A stretch of DNA of 6,325 nucleotides from Gemmatimonadales bacterium (GCA_030608825.1 JAUWDL010000088.1:1-6325); one strand, 5' to 3'. Shown: positions 1-5,884, counted from the first letter of the stretch. The notes: generated from the letters alone by a model not told the origin. A program made the numbers and translations.

Positions 1-362
1 CGCTCGTCCGTCTCGCGAAATCGAACGCCCAGGACCGCCTCGGAGTATTTCGTGGCCATCCCGACCAGCCCGGTCATCCACATCCAGAAGAGCGCTCCCG
101 GTCCACCCGCCGCGATCGCCGTGGCGACGCCGACGATGTTCCCCGTCCCCACCGTCGCGGCGAGCGCCGTCATCAGAGCCTGGAAGTGCGAGATGTCCCC
201 TTCGGCTCCCTCCTCGCGCCGCTTGATGAGGGCCAGCCACAGAGAGTGCTTGAGCTGACGGAACTGGATCCCTCGCAGGAGCAGGGTCAGATAGAGACCC
301 GTCCCGACGAGTAGGATGATCAGGGGCGGGCCCCAGACGAGGGACTGGACGTCAGCCAGCAT
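1..362 (-). CDS. AGCS-family sodium:alanine/glycine symporter, N-terminal part (cut by window edge)
   Basis: This is an inner-membrane carrier that imports small neutral amino acids (alanine or glycine in characterised relatives) with Na+. The 120 visible residues begin with a first membrane segment at about 8-28 ([20 protein letters not shown]). A basic cytoplasmic stretch follows (about 30-56, with [13 protein letters not shown]), then [37 protein letters not shown] and [20 protein letters not shown]. The GNIxGVAxAI and [10 protein letters not shown] blocks are the hallmark of the AGCS (AlsT/DagA) family. Family members have about 450-550 residues, so roughly three quarters lies beyond the left edge. 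The ATG is supported by a GGAGG six bases upstream and by the family's usual short N-terminus. The gene diverges from the pseudo-helicase at 544. The family is confident; the exact substrate cannot be read from this fragment. Confidence 0.93.
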   Translation of the reverse strand, partial: MLADVQSLVWGPPLIILLVGTGLYLTLLLRGIQFRQLKHSLWLALIKRREEGAEGDISHFQALMTALAATVGTGNIVGVATAIAAGGPGALFWMWMTGLVGMATKYSEAVLGVRFRETDE

Positions 363-368
363 ATGGTG

Positions 369-373
369 CCTCC
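369..373 (-). promoter_or_regulatory. Ribosome binding site of the AGCS symporter gene
   Basis: On the minus strand GGAGG lies six bases before the ATG that ends at 362. This fixes the start and shows that the plus-strand reading frame open from 316 cannot be using its first ATG without invading the symporter gene. Confidence 0.75.
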
Positions 374-431
374 GACGATCGGTTGGCAAAGTCGGGCCAG
401 GATCGCACATTGCCGGCCGTAGCAGGCTCTG

Positions 432-449
432 CGCAGGGACGTTCCTGCG
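432..449. promoter_or_regulatory. 18-bp near-perfect palindrome in the divergent promoter region (candidate operator)
   Basis: CGCAGGGAC followed directly by GTTCCTGCG gives nine possible pairs, eight of them matching; the single mismatch is G438 against T443. It lies between the two divergent genes, 70 bases from the AGCS start and 95 bases from the pseudo-helicase start. A zero-gap palindrome of this size fits a homodimeric repressor or activator site. No regulator is recognised, so the role is inference. Confidence 0.35.
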
Positions 450-470
450 AGTGCCGCGAAACGGCCCGGC

Positions 471-487
471 CGGCCCATACTGGGCCG
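471..487. promoter_or_regulatory. Perfect 7-bp inverted repeat with 3-bp spacer (candidate operator or hairpin)
   Basis: CGGCCCA, TAC, TGGGCCG is an exact inverted repeat in the same divergent region as the palindrome at 432-449, centred 39 bases further on. The arms are very GC-rich, so some such repeats are expected by chance at this base composition. It has no T-tract on either strand, so it is not an intrinsic terminator. A protein-binding site or a leader hairpin for the plus-strand gene are both possible. Confidence 0.3.
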
Positions 488-543
488 ACGTTCTCGGAGT
501 CGTCAACAATCTCCCGGGGCATTCGGCTCCAAATCGGGGGTTC

Positions 544-2067
544 ATGCAGGCGAATCGACCTCGGCGTGAGCCGGAAGTACTTCGCGAGCTTCTGCCGGCG
601 ATCGAGCGCGGCCGCCATATCGCGATGCTCGCGGCCGCCGGGTCCGGGCACGAGCTCGTGTTCAAGGCGGCGGCCCAATCGGACTGCGAGACCGGCGAAG
701 GAACCCAGGCGTTGATCCTCTCTCCGACCAGGGACGCTGCCCTCAGACTGGCGGCCGCTATCGCCGGCGACCCGTCGGACCGCTCCCTGGACCTGATCGT
801 CTGGCCGTCCGCGGGAGGAGCGACCGATGCCGGCGCCGCCCAGGTCATGATCGGACCTCCGGTCCCGCTGCTGAGAGAGATCCGCCGGGGCCGACTGCAG
901 ACATCTGGCGTGAAGCTGATCTGCGTCGACGGGGCCGATCAGATGGTGGCGCTGGGCGAGTGGGGGTCGGCCGAGGCTCTCCTCGACACCGCGGGTTCGG
1001 AGGCCCGGAAGATCGTATCGAGCGCCTCCTTCGAAGGGGACCTGGCCGACCTGCTGAAGCGGCAGCTGGGACGCGCACGGCGCTGGCCCGAAGAGCTTTT
1101 CGCGGACGCATCAGGGGGAAGCGGCACCGGCGGCGCCCGTCCCGAGATCCTCTGGTACGGAGCCGCTGTGCGCGAAGAAGAGCGGCTGGACCTGCTCGCG
1201 GCAGCACTGGTGAAGGCCGCGCAGGAAGCGGCGCCCGAGGGAAGGGAGACGGCCCGATCCGTCGTCATCTGTCCCGACCGGGAATCGGCCGAGCGTGTGC
1301 GCTCCGGCCTGCGCTCACGCGGCGTTCCGGCTCATGCCCCCGATGCGGAAGCGGAGCCGCCCACCGGCGACACGCTCGTGACCACGGAGGCCGACGAGAC
1401 GGAGGGGGAGTTCGCGGCAGCCGTGCGTTGGAGCCTGCCCGCGGACCTCGAAGCCTACACGAAAGAGATGCCCTCCGCCGGCCAACGGATGACGATTGTC
1501 GACGCGCTGCACGTGCCGCAGCTGTCGCTCCTGGCCCGTCGAGCCGGATGGGATCTGCGCCCCGTCGCCGTTCTTCCGGCGGAGGAAGGCGATTCCGTGG
1601 AACGCTTCCGCGAGGCCGTGCGGGATCGCCTGCAGGCAGGAGACGTGTCCGCCGAGCTCCTTCTCCTCGAGCCGCTGCTGCGGGAGCGACCCGCGGCGCT
1701 GGTGGCGGGAGCGCTGGCGGCGCTGCTGCGGGAGCGACCCGAACCCGAGGGGCCGGCCGTGGGCCGGCCGATGGAAGCTTCAAGAGCCGCGGCGGCGCGT
1801 GCTTCCCGCGAGGCGGTTCTTCCCGCATGGATAAGGATCTTCATCAGCGTCGGGAAGCGGGATGGAGCGGGGCCGGGAGATATCGTCGGGGCGATCGCCG
1901 GGGAGAGCGGGGCCACCGGAGGGCAGATCGGGAAGGTCGAGATTCGATCCAGCTTCACGCTGGTGGATATCGATGCGGAGATAGCGGACCTGGTGATCGA
2001 GCGGCTCCGCGGAGTCCAGATCAAGGGCCGAACGGTGGTGGCTCGCCGCTCGCGGGAGGCCGGCTAG
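544..2067 (+). CDS. DeaD/DbpA-like protein with degenerate DEAD-box helicase motifs and intact DbpA RNA-binding domain (predicted pseudo-helicase)
   Basis: The 507 residues follow the order of a DeaD/CsdA RNA helicase, but the catalytic motifs are gone. Motif I is AAAGSGHE at 30-37 (normally AxTGxGKT, so the P-loop Lys and Thr are lost). Motif Ia PTRD (61-64) and a GG (91-92) survive. Motif Ib reads GPPV. Motif II is DGAD (129-132) instead of DEAD. Motif III is SAS (160-162). Motif V has lost its Arg (TTEADETEG). Motif VI, normally HRIGRTGR, is KEMPSAGQ (307-314). The flanking scaffold aligns well ([31 protein letters not shown]). A helical linker follows (about 350-400), then a DbpA RNA-binding domain (about 428-503: [35 protein letters not shown]). 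The canonical upstream Phe and Q-motif Gln appear absent. It should bind RNA but probably neither binds nor hydrolyses ATP normally. The ATG at 544 was chosen because upstream in-frame codons resemble nothing and overlap the divergent gene; its SD is weak (GGGGG, 3-base gap). An in-frame GTG at 451 is the alternative. Confidence 0.85.
   Translation: MQANRPRREPEVLRELLPAIERGRHIAMLAAAGSGHELVFKAAAQSDCETGEGTQALILSPTRDAALRLAAAIAGDPSDRSLDLIVWPSAGGATDAGAAQVMIGPPVPLLREIRRGRLQTSGVKLICVDGADQMVALGEWGSAEALLDTAGSEARKIVSSASFEGDLADLLKRQLGRARRWPEELFADASGGSGTGGARPEILWYGAAVREEERLDLLAAALVKAAQEAAPEGRETARSVVICPDRESAERVRSGLRSRGVPAHAPDAEAEPPTGDTLVTTEADETEGEFAAAVRWSLPADLEAYTKEMPSAGQRMTIVDALHVPQLSLLARRAGWDLRPVAVLPAEEGDSVERFREAVRDRLQAGDVSAELLLLEPLLRERPAALVAGALAALLRERPEPEGPAVGRPMEASRAAAARASREAVLPAWIRIFISVGKRDGAGPGDIVGAIAGESGATGGQIGKVEIRSSFTLVDIDAEIADLVIERLRGVQIKGRTVVARRSREAG
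1673..1741 (+). repeat. In-frame 21-bp direct repeat, 48-bp period, inside the pseudo-helicase linker
   Basis: Bases 1673-1693 recur exactly at 1721-1741. Both copies encode LLRERP, giving [22 protein letters not shown] at residues 378-399 (16-codon period). The remainder of the 48-base unit is not repeated, so this is either an eroded tandem duplication or chance similarity in a helical Leu/Arg-rich segment. It lies between the second helicase lobe and the RNA-binding domain. Confidence 0.6.
2064..2067. other. CTAG: overlapping stop codons of two convergent genes
   Basis: The self-complementary CTAG supplies the plus-strand TAG (2065-2067) that ends the pseudo-helicase and the minus-strand TAG (2066-2064) that ends HU. 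The two coding regions therefore overlap by four bases with no room for a separate terminator between them. Confidence 0.9.
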
Positions 2068-2345
2068 AGCGAGTCCTTGAGCCCCTTTCCGGCGCGGAAG
2101 TTGGCCGTCGTGCTCGAGCCAATACGGATCAGCTCGCCGGTCCGCGGGTTCCGCCCCGATCTCGCTTTGCGCCGGCGTATCTCAAAGGTGCCGAAGCCGG
2201 TGATCTGGACCTTGTCGTGGCGCTGGAGCGCGCGAGCGATGATCCCTTCGGGAGTGTCGAAGAGGGCGTTCACGCATCGATGGGCCTCCGCGCTGGAGAT
2301 GCCGGCTCGGTGCGAAAGCGAGTCGATGAGGTCGGTCTTGTTCAC
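2064..2345 (-). CDS. hup: HU-family DNA-binding protein
   Basis: This is a small basic nucleoid protein that dimerises and bends DNA. The 93 residues match the usual 90-95 of HU. The N-terminus NKTDLIDSLSHRAGIS is the standard first helix and turn. GFGTFEIRRRKARSGRNP (50-67) carries the conserved GFGxF and leads into the DNA-gripping arm, whose tip RNPRTGE (65-71) includes the intercalating Pro67. [11 protein letters not shown] (83-93) is the C-terminal helix. The arm's return strand is somewhat unusual (GSSTTAN before FRAGK). The start is a GTG, chosen because HU proteins begin at this residue and a GAGGAG lies five bases upstream; the frame stays open for 30 more codons but those lack similarity. 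The gene is convergent with the pseudo-helicase and divergent from the channel. Whether it acts as HU or IHF-like cannot be decided. Confidence 0.95.
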   Translation of the reverse strand: MNKTDLIDSLSHRAGISSAEAHRCVNALFDTPEGIIARALQRHDKVQITGFGTFEIRRRKARSGRNPRTGELIRIGSSTTANFRAGKGLKDSL

Positions 2346-2350
2346 GATCG

Positions 2351-2356
2351 CTCCTC
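2351..2356 (-). promoter_or_regulatory. Ribosome binding site that selects the HU GTG start
   Basis: GAGGAG on the minus strand sits five bases before the GTG that ends at 2345. This spacing decides for the GTG rather than longer in-frame starts upstream. Confidence 0.75.
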
Positions 2357-2400
2357 TTCGTGACGTTGCATGAGCACCGGGGAGTGAGACGAACGGAGCC

Positions 2401-2429
2401 AGGTTAGATGGACCCTCCAAGAGCGTCAA
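2401..2429 (-). promoter_or_regulatory. Candidate sigma70-type promoter for HU
   Basis: On the minus strand TTGACG (2429-2424) is followed after exactly 17 bases by TAACCT (2406-2401). The -35 matches consensus at five of six positions. The -10 keeps the key T, A and final T. Transcription would begin near 2394, giving a leader of about 50 bases to the HU start. No equally good promoter was found for the divergent channel gene in the same interval. Confidence 0.45.
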
Positions 2430-2491
2430 GAACACTAGCGCCCAGGGAACCCGGAGCCATCTGGATAGGCACGAGGAGAAGGTCCGGCGGG

Positions 2492-3514
2492 ATGACGGAC
2501 TATCGCACCCTCCTCCGCCGTACGCTGTTCGTGGTACTCCTCGTGGGCGTCCTCACGGTTATCGGGACGCTCGCATTTCTGCAGTTTCCGGGGTGGACGT
2601 TATCCGATGCCCTCTACATGACGATCATCACCCTCTCGGCCGTCGGGTACGATGAGGTCAGGCCCCTCGGCGACCAGGGTCGATTCGTCGCCGCTTTCCT
2701 TCTGGCCGGAGGGATCACCTCGATGGGTCTTTGGTTCGCGCTGATCACCTCGGCGATCGTCGAGATGGATCTCACGAACGTGATTCGACACCGAAAGACC
2801 AGGCGAAAGATGATGCAGCTGAAGGACCATATCATCGTGTGCGGCGCAGGACGGATGGGACTCCAGGTGATGCGGGAGCTGATCCATGCGGGCGTCCCGT
2901 ACGTGGTGATCGAGCAGGACTCGGACCGGGCCGAGCAGATCCGGTCGATGCGAGACGACATCCTCGTCGTCGAGGCCGACGCCACGCGGGACGAGTCCCT
3001 CGACGAAGCGCGCATCTGGACGGCGCGCGGCCTGATCGCGGCCCTCCCGGACGACATGGCCAACCTCTTCGTCTGCCTGAGCGCCAAGGGGCTGCGCCCC
3101 GACCTCGAGGTGGTGGCGCGAGCGTCCGAGGAGGAAGGGATCGCAAAGCTGCGCAAGGCAGGCGCCGACCACGTCATCAGCCCCACCATCACGGGGGGAA
3201 GCCGCATGGCGTCGATCCTCCTGCGTCCCCAGGTGGTCAGCTTCCTGGATGTCGTGACCGGAGACGAGGAACTGAAGCTGCGCCTGGAGGAGCTCGCCGT
3301 TCCTGCTGACTCCCGGCTCGCGGGACAGACGCTCTCCGAAGCCCAGATCCCGAGCAAGACGGGGCTCATTGTCATCGCGATCCGGCACGCCGGCGACGAT
3401 GGGGCGTTCATCTACAATCCCGGCCCGCACGAGCAGATCCGCGCCAACGACGTTCTCATTGTGCTCGGGGGCCCGGAGCAGGTCGATTCGCTTCAGGAAG
3501 CCGCGCGCGCCTGA
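2492..3514 (+). CDS. Two-TM potassium channel with TrkA-N/TrkA-C (RCK) regulatory domain
   Basis: This 340-residue inner-membrane protein should form a tetrameric ligand-gated K+ channel of the MthK/GsuK type. TM1 is at about 11-32 (LFVVLLVGVLTVIGTLAFLQF). The pore helix and filter are at about 36-58 (TLSDALYMTIITLSAVGYDE). TM2 is at about 64-91. The RCK/TrkA-N domain begins near 112 with HIIVCGAGRMG, the GxGxxG nucleotide fold (118-123), and E141 ends the second strand, as in NAD(H)-type folds. A TrkA-C domain fills about 262-340 (LEELAVPADSRLAGQTL to VLIVLGGPEQ). The filter is unusual: AVGYDE where KcsA-like channels have TVGYGD. The ATG at 2492 was chosen for its position just before TM1 and a GGAGAAGG region upstream (2475-2482); the frame opens earlier but those residues look non-coding. 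Twin methionines at 107-108 could allow internal initiation of a free RCK domain. The ligand is unknown. Confidence 0.9.
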   Translation: MTDYRTLLRRTLFVVLLVGVLTVIGTLAFLQFPGWTLSDALYMTIITLSAVGYDEVRPLGDQGRFVAAFLLAGGITSMGLWFALITSAIVEMDLTNVIRHRKTRRKMMQLKDHIIVCGAGRMGLQVMRELIHAGVPYVVIEQDSDRAEQIRSMRDDILVVEADATRDESLDEARIWTARGLIAALPDDMANLFVCLSAKGLRPDLEVVARASEEEGIAKLRKAGADHVISPTITGGSRMASILLRPQVVSFLDVVTGDEELKLRLEELAVPADSRLAGQTLSEAQIPSKTGLIVIAIRHAGDDGAFIYNPGPHEQIRANDVLIVLGGPEQVDSLQEAARA

Positions 3515-3593
3515 GGGGTCGGGGAGGCCTGGCCGCTCTTCTGCCGGCACCCCGCGGCCGCGAGAGCCTCTTCTTCGGCGGCCGGTTCCGGTC

Positions 3594-4253
3594 GTGGCCG
3601 GCATCCTCACCGGCATCGTCGTCTCCTGGCTGGGACTCACCTGGGCCACTCTCCCATCCGTCTCGAGGTACGCCGAGAGCTGGCCCGACACGACGGCCTA
3701 CATGCGCATCCGCATCGCCCAAGCGGCCCGAGGAGACGAACCGCTCGAGCTCCGGTACCGCCCGGTGGCTCTCGTCGAGGTGCCACGCTCCCTGCGGCGA
3801 GCCGTTCTCGTCTCTGAAGACGCGGCGTTCTTCGACCACTCGGGCTTCGACTGGTACGAGCTGCGAGCGGCAATCCAGAAGGCGTGGCAGGAGAAGGAGG
3901 CGCCCCGAGGCGCGAGCACGATCACGCAGCAACTGGCCCGGAACCTCTACCTCTCGCCCCGGCGCAGCCTGAGCCGGAAGCTCCGGGAGGCGCTCATCAC
4001 CCGGCGGCTCGAGAAGAAGCTCTCCAAGAACCGGATCTTCGAGCTCTACCTCAGCGTGATCGAGCTCGGCGAGGGCGTCTTCGGCGTGGATGCGGCGGCT
4101 CGCCACTATTTCGGTGTGCCTGTCTCCGGCGCCTCCGCCAGCCAGGCCGCCATGCTCGCCGCCACGATCCCCTCGCCGCTGCGCGACAACCCGGCCTCCG
4201 ACACGAGACGCTTCCGTTGGCGCACCGACCTGATCGCGGGACGGGCGTTCTGA
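3594..4253 (+). CDS. mtgA: Monofunctional biosynthetic peptidoglycan glycosyltransferase (GT51)
   Basis: This membrane-anchored enzyme polymerises lipid II into glycan strands on the outer face of the inner membrane. An N-terminal TM (AGILTGIVVSWLGLTWATL) precedes a GT51 domain. Motif 1 is EDAAFFDHSGFDW, with catalytic Glu75. Motif 2 is GASTITQQLARNLYL (about 106-120). Motif 3 is RKLREA, with Glu132; the 57-residue spacing equals that of the two catalytic glutamates in S. aureus PBP2 (E114/E171). Motif 4 is KNRIFELYLSVIELG, then GVDAAARHYFG. There is no transpeptidase domain, and 219 residues is near the usual MtgA length. The start is uncertain. I chose GTG 3594 because it avoids overlap with the channel and third-position GC drops upstream of it (19 of 27 codons before, 24 of 27 after, hand count). 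The in-frame codons before it encode a basic stretch (RPREPLLRRP) that would suit the cytoplasmic side, so TTG 3459 or ATG 3399 inside the channel gene remain possible. No clear SD serves any of them. Confidence 0.92.
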   Translation: MAGILTGIVVSWLGLTWATLPSVSRYAESWPDTTAYMRIRIAQAARGDEPLELRYRPVALVEVPRSLRRAVLVSEDAAFFDHSGFDWYELRAAIQKAWQEKEAPRGASTITQQLARNLYLSPRRSLSRKLREALITRRLEKKLSKNRIFELYLSVIELGEGVFGVDAAARHYFGVPVSGASASQAAMLAATIPSPLRDNPASDTRRFRWRTDLIAGRAF

Positions 4254-4297
4254 GGGACGGGCTCCGTTGCGGCGTCGGCTTCGAGGCTGTTAGTTCG

Positions 4298-4313
4298 GTG
4301 AACTTCACGTGAA
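4298..4313. promoter_or_regulatory. Three alternating GTGAA half-sites upstream of the symporter (candidate operator)
   Basis: GTGAA-C-TTCAC-GTGAA reads as two overlapping palindromes. GTGAACTTCAC (4298-4308) is perfect around a central C. TTCACGTGAA (4304-4313) is a perfect 10-bp palindrome. It ends seven bases before the SD of the symporter gene, in the 78-base gap after mtgA, where bound protein could block transcription or translation. A weak promoter-like TTGCGG (4267-4272) lies upstream but has no convincing -10 partner. The regulator is unknown. Confidence 0.4.
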
Positions 4314-4319
4314 CCAGAC

Positions 4320-4325
4320 GGGAGG
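4320..4325 (+). promoter_or_regulatory. Ribosome binding site of the SSS symporter gene
   Basis: GGGAGG lies six bases before the ATG at 4332. It is the strongest SD on the plus strand of this window and implies that the symporter is translated independently of mtgA. Confidence 0.75.
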
Positions 4326-4331
4326 CGCCGG

Positions 4332-5867
4332 ATGAACCTGCTGCTGGCCGTAGTGATCCTCTACCCCCTGATTCTCCTCGGCGTGAGCCTCTGGAGATCC
4401 AGAGGCGTGAAGAGCCACGACGACTTCATGGTCGCGGGGCGGGCCGTGCCGGTGCCGCTGCTCGTCGGCACGCTCGTCTGCACCTGGATCGGCTCGGGAT
4501 CCCTGTTCGGAGGCGCCGGTCTGGCCTACCGGACCGGGATCGCGGAGCTCTGGTTCAGCGCGGGGGGCTGGCTGGGCCTCATCGTCGCGTTCTTCCTCGC
4601 CGCCCGCGTTCGCCGGATCGCCGAGTACACCGTCCCGGACCTCCTGGAGAAGCGCTACAACGCGATGGCTCGGGTTCTGGGGACGATCGCGATCATCCTC
4701 GCGTACGTGACGATCGCGGCCTACCAGTTTCGAGGAGGCGGCTGGATCCTGAGCATCGTCTCCGACGGCGCGATCAGCCCGGAAACGGGCATGTACATCA
4801 CAGCCATCGTGATCGTGCTGTTCACGGCGGCGGCAGGGATGGTTTCGATCGTCACGGTAGACGTGTTCAACGGGCTCATCATCACGCTGGGCGTCCTCTT
4901 CGCACTGCCCTACATGGTGTTCGAGCTCGGCGGCATCGGCGCCGTCACCAGCGCCCTGCCGGCCCAGCACATGGAGCCGCTCGGCGGCCACAACGTGCTC
5001 TGGGTGTTCGGGGTGGCTGCGCCCACCTTCCTGCTTATCCTCGGCGAGAGCGGCATGTACCAGAAGTTCTTCTCCGCCAAGAACGAGAACGCGGCACGGA
5101 AGGCGGTCCTGGGTATGGTGGCCGGCGTCGTCGTCATCGAAGTCGCCATCGCCCTGCTCGCGATTGTCGGCCGCGCCGCGTTCCCGGATCTGATGGAGTC
5201 CACGTCGATCGTCGGCCGCGCGGGCTCGGAGACGATCATCCTCTACATCGCACGGCATGGCTTGCCCCTGGCCGGCGCCGCGATCCTGCTCGCCGCCGCG
5301 GTCGCGATCGTGCTCTCGACGGGCAACACCTTCCTTCTCGTCCCGTCGACGAACGTCAGCCGCGATCTATACCAGCGCTTCGTCGACCCCGAAGCCTCCG
5401 AGCAGCGAATGCTGCGCGTGCAGCGACTTTCCATCGCCGCCTTCGGAGTCCTCGCCTTGATGCTCATCACCCAGTTCGACACGATCCTGGCGATGGCCCT
5501 GTACGCCTACTCGCTGGTGGGAGCCAGCCTGACCCCCGCGCTCCTGGCGGCCTTCCTCTGGAGACGTGTCACCGTCGCCGGAGGCGTGGCGTGCCTGGCC
5601 GGAGGCCTGGTCACGCTGCTCGGGATCGCGGTCCTGAGCCGTTTGGGAGTGGACTTTTCGCTCACCCTCGGAGGCACCGAGTTCGACTTCGCGAGCAGCG
5701 ACTACATCGTGATTCCGGGGGTGCTGGTCTCCACCGGACTGATGGTCGCGGTGAGTCTTCTCACGCCACCTTCACCGAGGGAGAAGTGGGAGCCGTTTTT
5801 CGTGCCGCCGGGTGAGGGACTGGAAGAGGCGATCGACGAGGAACGGCGACACGGCCTGGCGGGATGA
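4332..5867 (+). CDS. Sodium:solute symporter family (SSS) transporter
   Basis: This 511-residue inner-membrane protein couples Na+ entry to uptake of a solute. It shows the LeuT-like SSS pattern with about 13 hydrophobic segments. It starts with MNLLLAVVILYPLILLGVSL, then the short loop VKSHDDFMVAGRAVP (typical family spacing before TM2), and LVCTWIGSGSLFGGAGLAY (about 48-66), the broken helix near the substrate site. YTVPDLLEKRY (99-109) is a conserved family loop. GESGMYQKFFSAKNENAARK (238-257) matches the family's Q-(R/K)-x-x-x-A-K loop. AIVLSTGNTFLLVPSTNVSR (325-344) is the helix holding the Na2-site Ser/Thr. It is followed by DLYQRFVDPEAS. The C-terminal tail (480-511) is hydrophilic and acidic. 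It follows mtgA by 78 bases and may be co-transcribed. Relatives carry sugars, amino acids, carboxylates, urea or vitamins; nothing here fixes the substrate. Confidence 0.95.
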   Translation: MNLLLAVVILYPLILLGVSLWRSRGVKSHDDFMVAGRAVPVPLLVGTLVCTWIGSGSLFGGAGLAYRTGIAELWFSAGGWLGLIVAFFLAARVRRIAEYTVPDLLEKRYNAMARVLGTIAIILAYVTIAAYQFRGGGWILSIVSDGAISPETGMYITAIVIVLFTAAAGMVSIVTVDVFNGLIITLGVLFALPYMVFELGGIGAVTSALPAQHMEPLGGHNVLWVFGVAAPTFLLILGESGMYQKFFSAKNENAARKAVLGMVAGVVVIEVAIALLAIVGRAAFPDLMESTSIVGRAGSETIILYIARHGLPLAGAAILLAAAVAIVLSTGNTFLLVPSTNVSRDLYQRFVDPEASEQRMLRVQRLSIAAFGVLALMLITQFDTILAMALYAYSLVGASLTPALLAAFLWRRVTVAGGVACLAGGLVTLLGIAVLSRLGVDFSLTLGGTEFDFASSDYIVIPGVLVSTGLMVAVSLLTPPSPREKWEPFFVPPGEGLEEAIDEERRHGLAG

Positions 5868-5884
5868 TCTACCCCCTGTCATCC
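5862..5884. other. Inverted repeat spanning two convergent stop codons (possible weak bidirectional hairpin)
   Basis: GGATGA (5862-5867) pairs exactly with TCATCC (5879-5884) around an 11-base loop; T5868 and G5878 could add a wobble pair. The left arm contains the symporter stop codon and the loop contains the PspA stop codon. There is no run of T after it on either strand, so a classic intrinsic terminator is not supported. It is the only structure seen at this junction. Confidence 0.3.

Noticed and set aside
52..258. Plus-strand open frame opposite the symporter fragment
   Set aside because: The minus strand here encodes a clear AGCS protein; the plus frame is its antisense shadow.
474..506. 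TTGACG (506-501) and TATGGG (479-474) on the minus strand as an AGCS promoter
   Set aside because: The elements are 21 bases apart, too far for a sigma70 promoter, and the -10 match is weak.
316..543. N-terminal extension of the pseudo-helicase frame back to an ATG at 316
   Set aside because: It overlaps the well-supported divergent symporter gene and its SD, and the extra 76 residues resemble no helicase N-terminus. The frame is probably open by chance at this GC content.
2040..2080. CTCGC/GCGAG pairing around the HU and pseudo-helicase stops as a terminator
   Set aside because: The stem is only five pairs with a long loop and no T-tract on either strand.
960..2363. Long plus-strand frame of 467 codons overlapping the pseudo-helicase and HU
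   Set aside because: The product is an Arg/Gly/Ala-rich string with no recognisable fold, out of frame with two genes that show clear domains.
2600..3691. Long minus-strand frame of 363 codons opposite the potassium channel
   Set aside because: Its composition (Asp, His, Arg, Gly repeats) is that of an antisense shadow in high-GC DNA. The opposite strand has an unmistakable channel/RCK protein.
4305..5258. Minus-strand frame of 317 codons opposite the SSS symporter
   Set aside because: It is highly charged, His/Asp/Glu/Arg-rich and without domain features; it mirrors the hydrophobic codons of the symporter.
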